DNA from: Herbiconiux ginsengi
GTDB taxonomy: Bacteria > Actinomycetota > Actinomycetes > Actinomycetales > Microbacteriaceae
Assembly (NCBI RefSeq): GCF_900107435.1
Contig: NZ_FNPZ01000001.1
Span: forward strand, 344,960 to 408,959
DNA length: 64,000 bases
Direction of reading: 5' to 3'
The position numbers and the translations under genes were made by a program. Positions 8,226 through 17,801 of this stretch are shown piece after piece (within the stretch, counting starts at the first letter, position 1; each line of letters starts with the position of its first letter). A model generated the notes under the pieces. The model ran no database searches, had not been told where the DNA came from, and saw only the letters and a list, made by a program, of their open reading frames with translations.

Positions 8226-9796
8226 CAGAAGAATCCCATCGGCCCGTCGGCGTAGGAGACGAGGAGGTTCTTCGTCTGCTGGTAGTGGTCGAGCATCATC
8301 CGGTGGTTCTCCCGGCCGATGCCCGACTGCTTGTAGCCGCCGAACGCCGCGTGCGCCGGGTACTGGTGGTAGGTGTTCGACCAGACCCGGCCGGCCTGGA
8401 TGGCGCGGCCCGCGCGGTAGAGCTGCGATCCCGAGCGCGACCAGACGCCGGCGCCGAGCCCGTAGAGGGTGTCGTTGGCGATGGAGATGGCGTCGTCGTA
8501 GTCGTCGAAGCTCGTGAGCGCGAGCACCGGACCGAAGATCTCCTCCTGGAAGATGCGCATGTCGTTGCGCCCCTCGAACACCGTCGGCTGCACGTAGTAG
8601 CCGCCGGAGAGTTCACCGCCGAGGTCGGCCCGCGCGCCGCCGGCGAGCAGCTTCGCGCCCTCCTGCTTGCCGATGTCCATGTAGCTGAGGATCTTCTCCA
8701 GCTGATCGTTGGAGGCCTGCGCCCCGATCATGGTCGACACGTCGAGCGGGTTGCCCTGCTTGACCTTCGCCACCCGGTCGAGCCCGTCGGCCACGAAACC
8801 GTCGTAGATCGAGCGCTGCACGAGCGCCCGCGACGGGCAGGTGCAGACCTCGCCCTGGTTGAGCGCGAAGAAGGTGAAACCCTCGAGCGCCTTGTCGTAG
8901 AACGAGTCCTTCTGGTCGGCCACGTCGGCGAAGAACACGTTCGGGCTCTTGCCCCCGAGCTCCAGGGTGACCGGGATGAGGTTCTCGCTCGCGTACTGCA
9001 TGATCAGGCGACCCGTGGTGGTCTCGCCGGTGAACGCGATCTTGCGGATCTTCGGGTGGCTCGCGAGCGGCGCTCCGGCCTCGATGCCGAATCCGTTCAC
9101 GATGTTGAGCACGCCCGCCGGCAGCAGGTCTTTGATGAGGTCGAGCCAGACGTGGATCGACGCCGGCGTCTGTTCGGCGGGCTTCAGAACGATGCAGTTG
9201 CCCGCTGCGAGCGCCGGGGCGAGCTTCCACACGGCCATCAGGATGGGGAAGTTCCACGGGATGATCTGCCCCACGACGCCCAGCGGCTCGTGGAAGTGGT
9301 AGGCCACGGTGTCCTGGTCGAGCTCGGAGATGCCGCCCTCCTGCGCCCGGATGCACCCGGCGAAGTAGCGGAAGTGGTCGATGGCGAGCGGGATGTCGGC
9401 CGCGAGCGTCTCGCGCACCGGCTTGCCGTTCTCCCAGGTCTCGGCCACGGCGAGGAGTTCGAGGTTCTGCTCCATCCGGTCGGCGATCTTGTTGAGGATG
9501 ACGGCGCGCTCGGCGACGCTCGTCTTGCCCCAGGCGTCGAACGCCTTCCAGCCCGCCTCGACCGCGCGATCGACATCGGGCGCGGTGCCGCGGGCGACCT
9601 CGGTGAAGACCTGGCCCGTCACGGGAGACGGGTTCTGGAAGTACTGGCCGTTCGCCGGCGGCACGTACTGACCGCCGATGTAGTTGTCGTAGCGCGGTTT
9701 GAAGCTCATGACGGATCCGGCGGTTCCCGGATTCGCGTAGACGGTGGGGGCGGAGGGCGCGGCTGCGGCGGCCTCGGGGCGATCGGTGATGGTCAT
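8225..9796 (-). CDS. NAD-dependent aldehyde (acetaldehyde) dehydrogenase, ExaC/AcoD type
   Basis: 523 residues, full length. It carries the NAD-binding [17 protein letters not shown] region, the general-base glutamate in LELGGKSPN, the nucleophilic cysteine in [10 protein letters not shown] and the C-terminal [12 protein letters not shown] block. The presence of a DUF779 gene and a divergent AraC regulator is typical of dehydrogenases that oxidise acetaldehyde to acetate during growth on alcohols or diols. Long Ala-rich N-terminus precedes the conserved [17 protein letters not shown] start at 9796. Substrate preference is inferred from context. Confidence 0.95.
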   Translation of the reverse strand: MTITDRPEAAAAAPSAPTVYANPGTAGSVMSFKPRYDNYIGGQYVPPANGQYFQNPSPVTGQVFTEVARGTAPDVDRAVEAGWKAFDAWGKTSVAERAVILNKIADRMEQNLELLAVAETWENGKPVRETLAADIPLAIDHFRYFAGCIRAQEGGISELDQDTVAYHFHEPLGVVGQIIPWNFPILMAVWKLAPALAAGNCIVLKPAEQTPASIHVWLDLIKDLLPAGVLNIVNGFGIEAGAPLASHPKIRKIAFTGETTTGRLIMQYASENLIPVTLELGGKSPNVFFADVADQKDSFYDKALEGFTFFALNQGEVCTCPSRALVQRSIYDGFVADGLDRVAKVKQGNPLDVSTMIGAQASNDQLEKILSYMDIGKQEGAKLLAGGARADLGGELSGGYYVQPTVFEGRNDMRIFQEEIFGPVLALTSFDDYDDAISIANDTLYGLGAGVWSRSGSQLYRAGRAIQAGRVWSNTYHQYPAHAAFGGYKQSGIGRENHRMMLDHYQQTKNLLVSYADGPMGFF

Positions 9797-9917
9797 GGAA
9801 TGCTCCTTCTGCGACGACGATGTCGGATGCGCAGCACGCTACGCGCGTGGAGGTTGCATCGGGTTGCGCGGAGCGGGGTGGGGGAATGCGCGGGGCGCCC
9901 CCGGCCTTGAAATTCCC

Positions 9918-10892
9918 ATGAGTTCTGTGCCGCCGAGTTCTGCACCACCCGCCGCCGACGCCCTCGGAGAACTGCTGGCGCGCCTCCGGTACCGCGCGCT
10001 CGAGGTGGAGATGCTCGAGCTCGCCCTCGGCGAGCGGCGCCGGCCGGCTGCCGCTCCGGCCCTCTATCACCTCGTCTCGGGCTCGGTCTGCGTGGCGACT
10101 ACGAGCGATCACGCTGCCGCATCCGCGGGGTCCGGGGCCTGCACTCTGATGCGCGCGGGAGACGTGGTGCTGCTGCCGGCGGCCCGCGAACACGACATCA
10201 CGGTGGTCGACGACGCGCACCTGATGGCGGTCCGGTTGCGGCCCGAGCCCGGACCGGGCGTCACGCCGTTCTCGGCGGGCGCAGGTGTTGCCGCGGGTGC
10301 CGGCGCCGGCGTCGCCTCGACCCCGGGTCACGTCGAGCCCCGGGGCATCGAGACCGCAGTGGTCGGGCTGCCCGAATTGATCGTGAACTGCGCCCAACGC
10401 GACCGTCCGGCCGTGCTGGCGGGCCTGCTCGACGGGATGCTCGAAGAACAGCACTCCGCTCGAGCCGACGCCACGTCGCTCGCCGCCGGACTCGCCACGC
10501 TCATCGCCGCCGCCGTCATCCGCGGCTGGGCCGAGGGCCGATGCGCGGCCGACGGCGAGGGCTGGCGGCTTGCGGTGCGCGATCCGCACATCGCCCGCGC
10601 CGTAGAGGCGATCCACGCCGATCCAGGCACGAAATGGTCGGTGGCAGAGCTGGCCCGGGTGGCGAATGCCTCGCGGTCGGTATTCGCGGAGCAGTTCCGC
10701 GCAGCCGTCGGCGAACCGCCGCTGCGTTACCTGGCGCGAGTGCGGATGCAGCGGGCCAAGCAGCTGCTGCGCGACGAGCACTGGAGCGTGGGGCAGACGG
10801 CGGCGGCGCTCGGCTACTGCAGCGACGTCGCGTTCAGCCGCGCGTTCCGCCGCGTCGCGGGCCAGTCGCCGAGCGGCTTCCGTCGCTCGTAG
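9918..10892 (+). CDS. AraC-family transcriptional regulator (cupin sensor + two HTH)
   Basis: 324 residues from the ATG at 9918. The N-terminal part (about 30-220) resembles a cupin sensor (YHLVSGSVCVA, AGDVVLLPAAREH). The C-terminal about 100 residues hold the AraC double helix-turn-helix, with WSVAELARVANASRSVFAEQ and AAALGYCSDVAFSRAFRR followed by GQSPSGFRR. It is divergent from the aldehyde dehydrogenase operon and probably controls it in response to an alcohol- or aldehyde-related effector (inference). No ribosome-binding site is visible before the ATG. The in-frame region upstream of 9918 has no convincing start. Confidence 0.88.
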   Translation: MSSVPPSSAPPAADALGELLARLRYRALEVEMLELALGERRRPAAAPALYHLVSGSVCVATTSDHAAASAGSGACTLMRAGDVVLLPAAREHDITVVDDAHLMAVRLRPEPGPGVTPFSAGAGVAAGAGAGVASTPGHVEPRGIETAVVGLPELIVNCAQRDRPAVLAGLLDGMLEEQHSARADATSLAAGLATLIAAAVIRGWAEGRCAADGEGWRLAVRDPHIARAVEAIHADPGTKWSVAELARVANASRSVFAEQFRAAVGEPPLRYLARVRMQRAKQLLRDEHWSVGQTAAALGYCSDVAFSRAFRRVAGQSPSGFRRS

Positions 10893-10934
10893 CGGTGTGC
10901 TGTGTTGGCAGCCTCGGGGGCCGTGCTGTGTTGG

Positions 10935-11060
10935 CTGCCTCGGGGGCCGTGCTGCGCGCGGCCTCCGAGGGCGGCGCCGGTCCTTGCCCGGCGCCGCGCG
11001 ACATGTGAGCGTGAGGTCGCTTCGCGGCCTCGCGCTCACCCTGGGTCGTCGATAAAGGCC
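10935..11060 (+). repeat. 3'-end two-hairpin repeat, copy A
   Basis: Begins about 40 nt after the araC stop. Hairpin 1 is GGCGCCGG/CCGGCGCC (10973-10995). A linker with CGACATG follows, then hairpin 2, GAGCGTGAGGTCGC paired with GCGGCCTCGCGCTC (11007-11037), 14 bp with two T-G wobbles and a 3-nt loop. The tail is CACCCTGGGTCGTC. The same arrangement follows ppa and, on the other strand, the M23 peptidase and the GAF regulator. A short direct duplication of CTGCCTCGGGGGCCGTGCTG lies just before it. Confidence 0.8.
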
Positions 11061-11240
11061 TGTTGCGTTCGGCTGGGGGGTACGGGTGTTGCGTTCGCCT
11101 GTTGCGTTCGGGCTGGGGGGGTGCTGATGTTGCGTTCGCCTGTTGCGTTCGGGCTGTGGGGTGCGGCCGTTGCGTTCGGTGGGGGGTGCGGCCGTTGCGG
11201 GCGGGAGTTGCCTGCGGGTGTTGCGTCGGTCTCGTTGATC
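11061..11240. repeat. Degenerate tandem repeat with TGTTGCG core and G-runs
   Basis: About nine copies of TTGCG/TGTTGCGTTCG spaced irregularly (13-28 nt) with intervening G5-G7 runs; the clearest higher-order unit is about 41 nt and is present twice. It fills the convergent gap between araC and the MFS gene. The array starts exactly where the tail of repeat copy A (GGCCTGTTGCG) ends. G-runs on the plus strand could form quadruplexes. No coding sequence is credible here. Confidence 0.7.
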
Positions 11241-11268
11241 GGGTGGCTCGGAAGCCGGAACGACACGG

Positions 11269-12522
11269 CTAGCGGCGCGTGCGCAGGGACGCCAGGAGGA
11301 GGCCGCCGGCTGCAGCGGCCAGGCCGCCTGCGACCAGGGTGGCCTGTACGCTCACGGCGTCGACGAGAACGCCGCCCACGACCGCGCCGGTCGCGATCGC
11401 GACCTGGAATGCCGCCGCCTGCAGTCCGCCGACGCTCTCCAGGCGGGTCGGCTCGGCGCGCGCCATCCAGGTCATCAACGACGTCGGCACGCCACCGAAG
11501 CCCAATCCCCAGAGCGCGGTGGCGGCGAGCACCAGGGCAGGCACCCCGTTCGAGAACGCGAACAGCAGCAAGGCCGCTCCGAGGAGCACCGGGAACACCA
11601 GCACGGCGGCGCGGGCCCGCTTGTCGACCAGCGGCCCGGCGAGCAGGTTCCCGGCGAAGGCCGCCAGCCCGTAGACGAGCAGCAACAACGCGAGGTGCGC
11701 GGCATCGAATCCGCCCACCTCGGTCGCGGCGGGGCGGATGTAGGTGAAGGCCGCGAAGTGACCGCCGGCCACGAGCGCCGTCGCGAGCAAGGCGACCAGG
11801 ATGAGGCGTGAACGCACCGTGGCGAACAACGATCGCAGGCCCGGGACGCCGCTCGGGCGGATGCCCGGCAGCACGGTCCACTGGAACACGAGCGCAACGA
11901 TTCCGACACCCGCGGCGAGCAGGAACACCGATCGCCAGCCCCAGATCTCGCCGAGCCACGTTCCGAGCGGGATGGCGGCCACGGTCGCGAGCGACACTCC
12001 GATCTGCACCACCGTCATCGCGCGGCCGAGCCGCGACGGCGGAACCAGATGCGCGGTGACCGAGATCGCCAGTGCCCAGAATGCACCGAGCGCCACGCCG
12101 AGCAGCACCCGCGCCAACAGCAGCACGGGGTAGTTCGGAGCCAGCGCGACCAGCAGGTCGGACAGCACCGCGAGCACGCCCAGGGCGAGCAGCAGGCGGC
12201 GGCGGTCGAGGCGCGGCAGCAGCGCGGGAACCGTGAGCCCGGCGACGGCCGCGACGATGGCGGTGACGCTGACCGATTGGCCGGCGACCCCTTCGCTGAC
12301 GCCGAGGTTGCCGGCGACGCGGGTCAAAAGACTCGCGGGCAGGAATTCGGCCATCACGAGCGCGAACACGCCGAGTGCGAGAGAGACGACGGCGGTCCAG
12401 GATGCGCGGGCCGGGCCGACCAGCCCGGTCGGGCCGGTCGATTCGGCGGCGGACGAGGGAGGGGAGGCGATGGCATCGGTCGCGCGGATCGCGGCCGTCG
12501 ATGAGGTGTCGGTGCTGGTCAT
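11269..12522 (-). CDS. MFS transporter, drug/metabolite exporter (DHA1-like)
   Basis: 417 residues from the ATG at 12522, with about 12 hydrophobic helices. Family features: PALLPRLDRRRLLLALG loop between TM2 and TM3, RVLLGVALGAFWALAIS in TM4, and GLGFGGVPTSLMTWMARAEP in the second half. It resembles proton-driven NepI/AraJ-type efflux permeases. Substrate unknown. The first about 45 residues are low-complexity Ser/Thr/Ala. An upstream in-frame ATG at 12594 would add 24 residues without a better ribosome site. Repeats lie on both sides. Confidence 0.9.
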   Translation of the reverse strand: MTSTDTSSTAAIRATDAIASPPSSAAESTGPTGLVGPARASWTAVVSLALGVFALVMAEFLPASLLTRVAGNLGVSEGVAGQSVSVTAIVAAVAGLTVPALLPRLDRRRLLLALGVLAVLSDLLVALAPNYPVLLLARVLLGVALGAFWALAISVTAHLVPPSRLGRAMTVVQIGVSLATVAAIPLGTWLGEIWGWRSVFLLAAGVGIVALVFQWTVLPGIRPSGVPGLRSLFATVRSRLILVALLATALVAGGHFAAFTYIRPAATEVGGFDAAHLALLLLVYGLAAFAGNLLAGPLVDKRARAAVLVFPVLLGAALLLFAFSNGVPALVLAATALWGLGFGGVPTSLMTWMARAEPTRLESVGGLQAAAFQVAIATGAVVGGVLVDAVSVQATLVAGGLAAAAGGLLLASLRTRR

Positions 12523-12601
12523 GAGGAATGCAACGTCGAAGCGCTCTCCGTCAGCACGCCGTTCGTCGCCGTAACCGTGCAGATCGTCCGGCATCGCCGC
12601 G

Positions 12602-12770
12602 GGCCCCTCCCAGACGACTCAAGGTGAGGCCGAGGCCGCGCAGCGACCTCAGCCGAACACACCGCCCCGCGCCGCACCGCAACAGGCCCCTCCCAGACGA
12701 CCCAAGGTGAGGCCGAGGCCGCGCAGCGACCTCAGCCGAACATGCCGCCCGGCGCCGCAACAGCGGCGGC
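12602..12770 (-). repeat. 3'-end two-hairpin repeat, tandem copies B and C
   Basis: Two direct copies with an 83-nt period, starting at 12602 and 12685. They lie downstream of the GAF regulator (minus strand). Read from that gene's stop, copy C has hairpin 1 with GGCGCCGC-type arms, the CATG linker, hairpin 2 (GGCTGAGGTCGC with GCGGCCTCGGCC) and the tail CACCTTGGGTCGTC. Copy B is a near duplicate with a decayed hairpin 1. A third GC-rich stretch at 12771-12811 separates them from the stop codon. Confidence 0.75.
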
Positions 12771-12811
12771 GCCGGCTGCGGAGCCGCCGCGAAGCAGCGG
12801 CCCCGCAGGAA

Positions 12812-14145
12812 CTAACACAGCGACTCGAGCTGCGCCACGACCCCTGCGCGCTTCGGAGAGCGCGGCGGCAGCAGACGCAATGCGGCCGTCAGCACCTCCG
12901 CGTCGTCGCGCCCGTCTTCGGTGGCGGCGTAGTCGAGCAGCACGTCGATCGCGGCATCCGTGAGCATCGCCTCACGCAGGCGCCGTCGCACGGTGTCGCG
13001 GATCTCGACCACCCCGGGTGCCTCCGATCCGGGCAGCAGGGGTCCACGCGAGGCCGCGAGCGCCACGCGGTGCGCGCCCCGGTCGAGCAGGGAGATGACG
13101 TGGTGGGCGTCGAGCTCCACGGGCACGCTCAGGCGGTACGGCCGCGATTCGAGTCCCAGCCCGCTGCCCGCGCCGCTGCCGGGGTCGCCGCTGCCGACCG
13201 ACGCGAGGATGCGCCGCAGCCGCACGATCTCGGCACGCAGCGTGACCGTGGCGTCGGCATCGCCGTAGACGAGATCGGCCAGCCGGGCGGCCGAGAGACC
13301 TTCGCGGTGCCAGGCCAGCACGGTCACGATCTCCGAGTGCCGGGTGCTCAGTTCGAGAGTCCCCGAGGGCGAGGTGAGCTCGCCGGTGTCGCGGCCCAGC
13401 ACGTGCATCGACACGGGCCGCGGCCGTGCGGGCCGGGCCGGCCGCACGTCGGGATACGCGGCGGAACCGGATGCGCCGGGTCGTGCCGTCGACGCGAACC
13501 CGGCGACGCGCATCCGCGGTTCTGTCGCTCCGCCGCGCAGGGCCTTCAGCCGCAGCACCATGAGTTCGGCTTCGGCGGCCGCGGCGGTCGCCTCGATCAA
13601 GGGAAGGGTGTGCGGGTCGACGGCCCGAGCATCGCCCGTGATGTCGATGACCCCCAGGATGCGCCGGGTCTCCGGATCGTGTACCGGCACCGCGGTGCAG
13701 CTCCAGCCGTGCACCAGCCGGTTGAAATGCTCCTCGTCGTGGATCTGGATGCCGTGGTCGAGCTCCAGCGCCGTGCCCGGCGCCGAGGTGCCCACCTGCC
13801 GTTCCGACCATCCGGCGCCCGCGACGAACCGCATCTCCTCAGCTCGCCGTTTCGCGGCGTCGTCGCCCTCGACCCACAGCAGCCGCCCCATCTCGTCGCC
13901 CACCGCGACCAGGAGACCCGAGCCCTCGGCATCGCGCACGAGCAGTTTGCGGATCACCGGCAGCACCGGAGCGAGCGGATGCGCGAGCCGGAAGTCGGCG
14001 AGGCTGTCCTCGGCGACCTCGAGCAAGGGGAGCAGGTGTTCGGGGTCGAGCTCGCGGCGACGGGCGCGCTCCCATGACTCGTGCACGACACGGCGCGGAC
14101 GCGCGGGCGCGCGGTCACCCGGATGGGCGAGCCAGGGGCTGGTCA
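12812..14145 (-). CDS. GAF-domain transcriptional regulator
   Basis: 444 residues from the ATG at 14145. The N-terminal two thirds is an AcoR-like sensor: ESWERARRR, then a GAF domain (about 60-200) with GTSAPGTALELDHGIQI, HGWSCTAVPVHDP and LGVIDITGDA. The C-terminal part carries a winged-helix-like region (ELSTRHSEIVTVLAWHREGL, LADLVYGD). There is no sigma-54 AAA+ domain, as usual in actinobacterial members. In this phylum such regulators often control aldehyde dehydrogenase/alcohol genes, so the 8225-9796 operon is a plausible target (inference). An alternative GTG at 14260 overlaps the moeA stop and would add 38 atypical residues. Confidence 0.85.
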
Positions 14146-14256
14146 TCGTCGTGCACCAATCGTCGTCGATCGTGGGGCGCTCCGCGCGCGGCGGTCCGCG
14201 CACCCAGTATCGCTCCCCAAGCTGCGACCCACCAGAGGGGCGCGGCGCGGCGTGAC

Positions 14257-15648
14257 TCACCAGGGCAGCCGGAGCACCTCGAGTTCGGCCCCCGCAGCCG
14301 CGCCGTCCTGGGGAACCACGAGCACTCCGTCGGCCTCGGCGAGGCCTCGGAGCATCCCGGCACCGTGCCAGGCGGTCGGGTGGGCCTGCCCGGCCACCAG
14401 ACGATACGGTCGCAGCGTCGTCGGCGCTTTGCCCGCCGGCAGGGCCTCGGCCATCCGCACCCGGCCGAGTTCGGGCATCCCCCTCCCCTGCATCGCGGAG
14501 AGAAGCGGATGGGCGAGGGTCAGCAGTGCGAGCATCGCCGCGAGCGGGTTGCCCGGCAGCCCGATCACCAGCCGCCCATCGGGGAGGCGGGCGAGCAGGG
14601 CGGGCGCTCCGGGCCGCACGGCGACGCCGTCGACGAGGAACTCGGCGCCGGCCGCTCGGAGTGCGGGCCGCACGTGATCGGCCGAGGAGTCGCCGGTGCC
14701 GCCGGTGGTGACGATCAGTTCCGCGACGGGGCCGGGCACATCGGCGATCGATCGCTCCGTGAGGCCGGGCGCGGTGTATCGGATGCCCGGGAGGCCGGTC
14801 CGTCCTCCCGGGGGCGTCGCGGCCTCCGGGAGCAGTGCGCCCGGGGTTCCATCACCCGTCTCGTGGGAGCCTCGCAGCGGCACCGCGGCGAAGACCGCGA
14901 GCGTCGCACCGAAGTCGTCGCCGACGCGATGGCGGGCCACGACCTCGGCACCGAGCCCCGCGAGCACGGCCGGGAGCGTCGGCCCGAAGCTGTCGCGCAC
15001 CGAGCCGGGGCCAGGAATGCCCCGCTCGACGACTTCGCCGCCAGTGAGAACGAGTGTCACGCGCGGCCGACTCACGACCTCGAGCGCGTCGTGGCCGCAT
15101 CCGGCCGCCACGGCCACGTGGACCGGCGAGAGCACCGCACCCGCGCGGAACACCGTCTCCCCTGCCGCGGCCTCCGTTCCGGCGGGCCGGATGTGCAGGC
15201 CTTCGCGGGGCTCCCCCGTCGCACCGTCTGGCCCCACCGAGAGACGTGCCGGGCCGGTGCCGACGGCCTGACCCGTCTCGTCGCCGGCGGGGGCGAGCAC
15301 GCCGTGCTCGCTGCGGAGCACGCCCCGGGTTCCGGGCGGGATCACCGCGCCGGTGACGATCGGCACCGCTTCCCCGGCCCGCAGAACACTCTGAGCGACA
15401 TCCTCACGCTCGCGTTCGTCAGGCCCTTCAGCACGACGCTCCAGGATGCGCCACGGCCCGTCGCCCGCGACCGCCCAGCCGTCCATCGCCGACGACGCGT
15501 AATGCGGAACCGCCATCAGCGCGACGAGATCATCGGCGAGCACCCGGCCGACGGCATCCTCGAGGGCCACCGTCTCGGGCGCCCGGCGCCCGCCCGCCTC
15601 GTGCGCTCGGCGCCGCGCCTCCTGCCACGAGACCGTCGAGGCGCTCAC
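14257..15648 (-). CDS. moeA: Molybdopterin molybdotransferase MoeA
   Basis: 463 residues from GTG at 15648, which overlaps the TGA of the mobA-like gene (GTGA). MoeA inserts molybdate into adenylylated molybdopterin. Visible family motifs: MAVPHYASSAMDGWAV, VPIVTGAVIPPGT, TGGEVV, TTGGTGDSSADHV and GLPGNPLAAM. The E-H-G block around RSEHGV is present. The context of mobA, fdhD and a molybdo-oxidoreductase supports the role. Slightly longer than E. coli MoeA because of Gly/Pro-rich insertions (for example LLPEAATPPGG). Confidence 0.93.
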   Translation of the reverse strand: MSASTVSWQEARRRAHEAGGRRAPETVALEDAVGRVLADDLVALMAVPHYASSAMDGWAVAGDGPWRILERRAEGPDEREREDVAQSVLRAGEAVPIVTGAVIPPGTRGVLRSEHGVLAPAGDETGQAVGTGPARLSVGPDGATGEPREGLHIRPAGTEAAAGETVFRAGAVLSPVHVAVAAGCGHDALEVVSRPRVTLVLTGGEVVERGIPGPGSVRDSFGPTLPAVLAGLGAEVVARHRVGDDFGATLAVFAAVPLRGSHETGDGTPGALLPEAATPPGGRTGLPGIRYTAPGLTERSIADVPGPVAELIVTTGGTGDSSADHVRPALRAAGAEFLVDGVAVRPGAPALLARLPDGRLVIGLPGNPLAAMLALLTLAHPLLSAMQGRGMPELGRVRMAEALPAGKAPTTLRPYRLVAGQAHPTAWHGAGMLRGLAEADGVLVVPQDGAAAGAELEVLRLPW

Positions 15649-16739
15649 GTCTCGCGCGCGACATCGGCGGTGCCGTCGTCCGACGACGCGACCTCTGCGG
15701 CGTAGGCCGCCGCGAGCCGTCGCGCCACCTCGCCTGCCCGCGTCGCCGCTGCCGCGGCATCCGCTCCATCTGCCGCAACCGCCAAGCCCGCGGCGTAGCC
15801 CACCACGAATGTCGTGAGGGGCGCCGCCGGCCGGCGCACCGCGTGCGCTGCCACCCCGGCGAGCCCGAGCACCTCCTCGATGTCGACCTCGAGCCCGTCG
15901 AGGCCGAGTCCGGCCGCCAGCCGTGCCACCCACCGGTCGAGCACGACGCCCTGCTCCTGGTCGTCGGGCGTCCACCCCTTCGGTTCACGCGCGTCCGTGT
16001 CGGCGCCGGGCACGACCGCGCCCTCGATCCCGTGCCGAGCTGCGTCGGCCCAGGTGTCGACATCGTCGGCCGATCCGCGCGGCACCTCGGCCACTCCGAC
16101 GTTCAGCCCGTCGACCAGCCGCCGAACCGGCAGTCCGTCGAGATCGCCGGCCGCTCGATGGCGTGCCACGATCGTGGCGAGCGCCGCCGTGCGGTACATC
16201 GCGAGCAGATGCTGCTGCCGCCCCTCGTCGTCGACCGCTACGATCCCATCCGCCCCCCGCACCGCGTCGAGCTGATCGAGCCGCGCGTACTCGCCCACCG
16301 CCGCCAGCAGGGCGCCGACCGCGCCGTCGACCTCCGGCAGGTCGCAGGCCAGCACCAGCACGAAGTCGGAGTCCTCCTGCCCACCGGATGCACCCGCCAG
16401 TGCCGCGAAACCCGCCGCGATGCCCGCTGCCGGGCCCCCGAACGCCGGCTCCTCCCGTGCCACGACGATGCGTTCGCGATCGCCGTCGGCCGGTTCGCCC
16501 GCACCGGGCACGCCGGGTCGCGCTCGCTGTGCACCACTCGACTCCAGGGCATACGCCACATCGGCCGCGACATCCGCGACATCCGCCGCACCGACGACCA
16601 CCACCCGTCGCGCGCCCCGTGACACCGCGCTCGCGACCGTCGCCGCCAGCAGCGAACTGCCCCGGAACCTCAGCCCGGCCTTCGGCGTTCCGCCGAGACG
16701 CGACGACCTCCCACCAGCCAGCACGATCGCATCGAACAA
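15645..16739 (-). CDS. MobA-like nucleotidyltransferase fused to DUF6457
   Basis: 364 residues. The N-terminal about 230 residues are a MobA-type NTP transferase (LAGGRSSRLGGTPK, EPAFGGPAAGIAAG, VLACDLPEV, GIVAVDDEGRQQHLLAMYR), which attaches GMP to molybdopterin. The C-terminal part (LDRWVARLAAGLGL... TTFVVGYAAGLA) is a DUF6457 helical domain that usually occurs next to, or fused with, cofactor genes. Start: TTG at 16739 sits 4 nt after GGAGG; the in-frame GTG at 16742 is only 1 nt from that box. The gene overlaps moeA by 4 nt and is divergent from fdhD. Confidence 0.88.
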   Translation of the reverse strand: MFDAIVLAGGRSSRLGGTPKAGLRFRGSSLLAATVASAVSRGARRVVVVGAADVADVAADVAYALESSGAQRARPGVPGAGEPADGDRERIVVAREEPAFGGPAAGIAAGFAALAGASGGQEDSDFVLVLACDLPEVDGAVGALLAAVGEYARLDQLDAVRGADGIVAVDDEGRQQHLLAMYRTAALATIVARHRAAGDLDGLPVRRLVDGLNVGVAEVPRGSADDVDTWADAARHGIEGAVVPGADTDAREPKGWTPDDQEQGVVLDRWVARLAAGLGLDGLEVDIEEVLGLAGVAAHAVRRPAAPLTTFVVGYAAGLAVAADGADAAAAATRAGEVARRLAAAYAAEVASSDDGTADVARET

Positions 16740-16865
16740 CACGCCTCCACCCTAGACGGGGTCGCGAGCGCCCGTCTTCTCCTGCACAGACCGCCGAGCT
16801 CACCGACAGCTCCACAATTTCGGCCGTCGATTGCCCAGCAGCGCCACCGTGCCTACCCTGAACCC

Positions 16866-17801
16866 ATGGGAAGAATCACCGCTCGACGCCGGGTCACCCG
16901 CATCACCGTCGGCGAATCACGCGTCATCCGCGAAGACACGCTCGCGGTGGAGGAGCCGCTCGAGATCAGGGTCGGCGGCCGCTCGCTCGCGATCACGATG
17001 CGCACTCCCGGCCATGACATCGATCTCGCGGCCGGCTTCCTCGTCTCCGAGGGCGTCATCCACCATGGCCACGACTTCGCCGCCGCCCGCTACTGCGCCG
17101 GCGCCACCGACGAGGGTGTCAACACCTACAACGTGCTCGACGTCACGCTCGCGCCGGGAGTTCCCGCGCCCGATCCCAGCCTCGAACGCAACTTCTTCAC
17201 CACGAGCTCGTGCGGTCTCTGCGGCAAGGCCAGCATCGACGCCGTGCGCACCCTCTCGCACTACGAGGTGGCGACGGATGCGCTCACTCTCGACCCCGCA
17301 CTCCTCGCCACCTTCCCCGACCGGCTCCGCGCGCACCAGGCCGTCTTCGAGAAGACCGGCGGGCTGCATGCGGCAGCGCTGTTCGACGGGCGCACCGGTG
17401 AGCTCCTCGTGCTGCGCGAAGACGTCGGGCGGCACAACGCGGTCGACAAGGTGATCGGCTGGGCGGCGAAGGAGAACCTCCTCCCCCTGCGCAGCACCGT
17501 GCTCATGGTGTCGGGCCGGGCGAGCTTCGAGCTCACCCAGAAGGCGTCGATGGCGGGCATCCCTCTGCTCGCAGCCGTCTCGGCGCCCTCGTCGCTGGCG
17601 GTCGAGCTCGCGATCGAGCTGGGCATGACGCTCGTCGGGTTCCTCCGCGGTCCGTCGATGGTGGTGTACAGCGGAGCGCACCGTCTCGTTGAAGCCCGGC
17701 CGGCATCGGAATCCACCCCGGCAGCCGCCGCCGCTGGGGTCGGCACCGCCGGAGCCGCCCCCGAATCCCCCGCCCGCGCCACCCAGGCGGCCCGCGCATG
17801 A
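16866..17801 (+). CDS. fdhD: Sulfurtransferase/chaperone FdhD
   Basis: 311 residues, ATG at 16866. FdhD transfers sulfur from IscS-type desulfurases to the molybdenum cofactor and is needed for formate dehydrogenase-type activity. Key motif: SSCGLCGKASID with the CxxC pair. Others are MRTPGHDIDLAAGFL, LREDVGRHNAVDK and VSGRASFEL. The last about 40 residues are Ala/Pro-rich and non-conserved. The stop overlaps the start of the oxidoreductase gene (ATGA), so the pair is coupled. Confidence 0.96.
   Translation: MGRITARRRVTRITVGESRVIREDTLAVEEPLEIRVGGRSLAITMRTPGHDIDLAAGFLVSEGVIHHGHDFAAARYCAGATDEGVNTYNVLDVTLAPGVPAPDPSLERNFFTTSSCGLCGKASIDAVRTLSHYEVATDALTLDPALLATFPDRLRAHQAVFEKTGGLHAAALFDGRTGELLVLREDVGRHNAVDKVIGWAAKENLLPLRSTVLMVSGRASFELTQKASMAGIPLLAAVSAPSSLAVELAIELGMTLVGFLRGPSMVVYSGAHRLVEARPASESTPAAAAAGVGTAGAAPESPARATQAARA

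Noticed and set aside
11061-11240. CRISPR-like short repeats
   Set aside because: The units are degenerate, unevenly spaced, G-rich and lack distinct spacers; no cas genes are near.
12523-12594. Upstream ATG (12594) extending the MFS protein
   Set aside because: The added 24 residues are polar and unlike MFS starts, and no ribosome site supports it.
14146-14260. GTG at 14260 as start of the GAF regulator
   Set aside because: It overlaps the moeA stop and could be coupled, but the added residues (MSHAAPRPSGGSQLGER) look non-coding; the ATG at 14145 gives a usual start.
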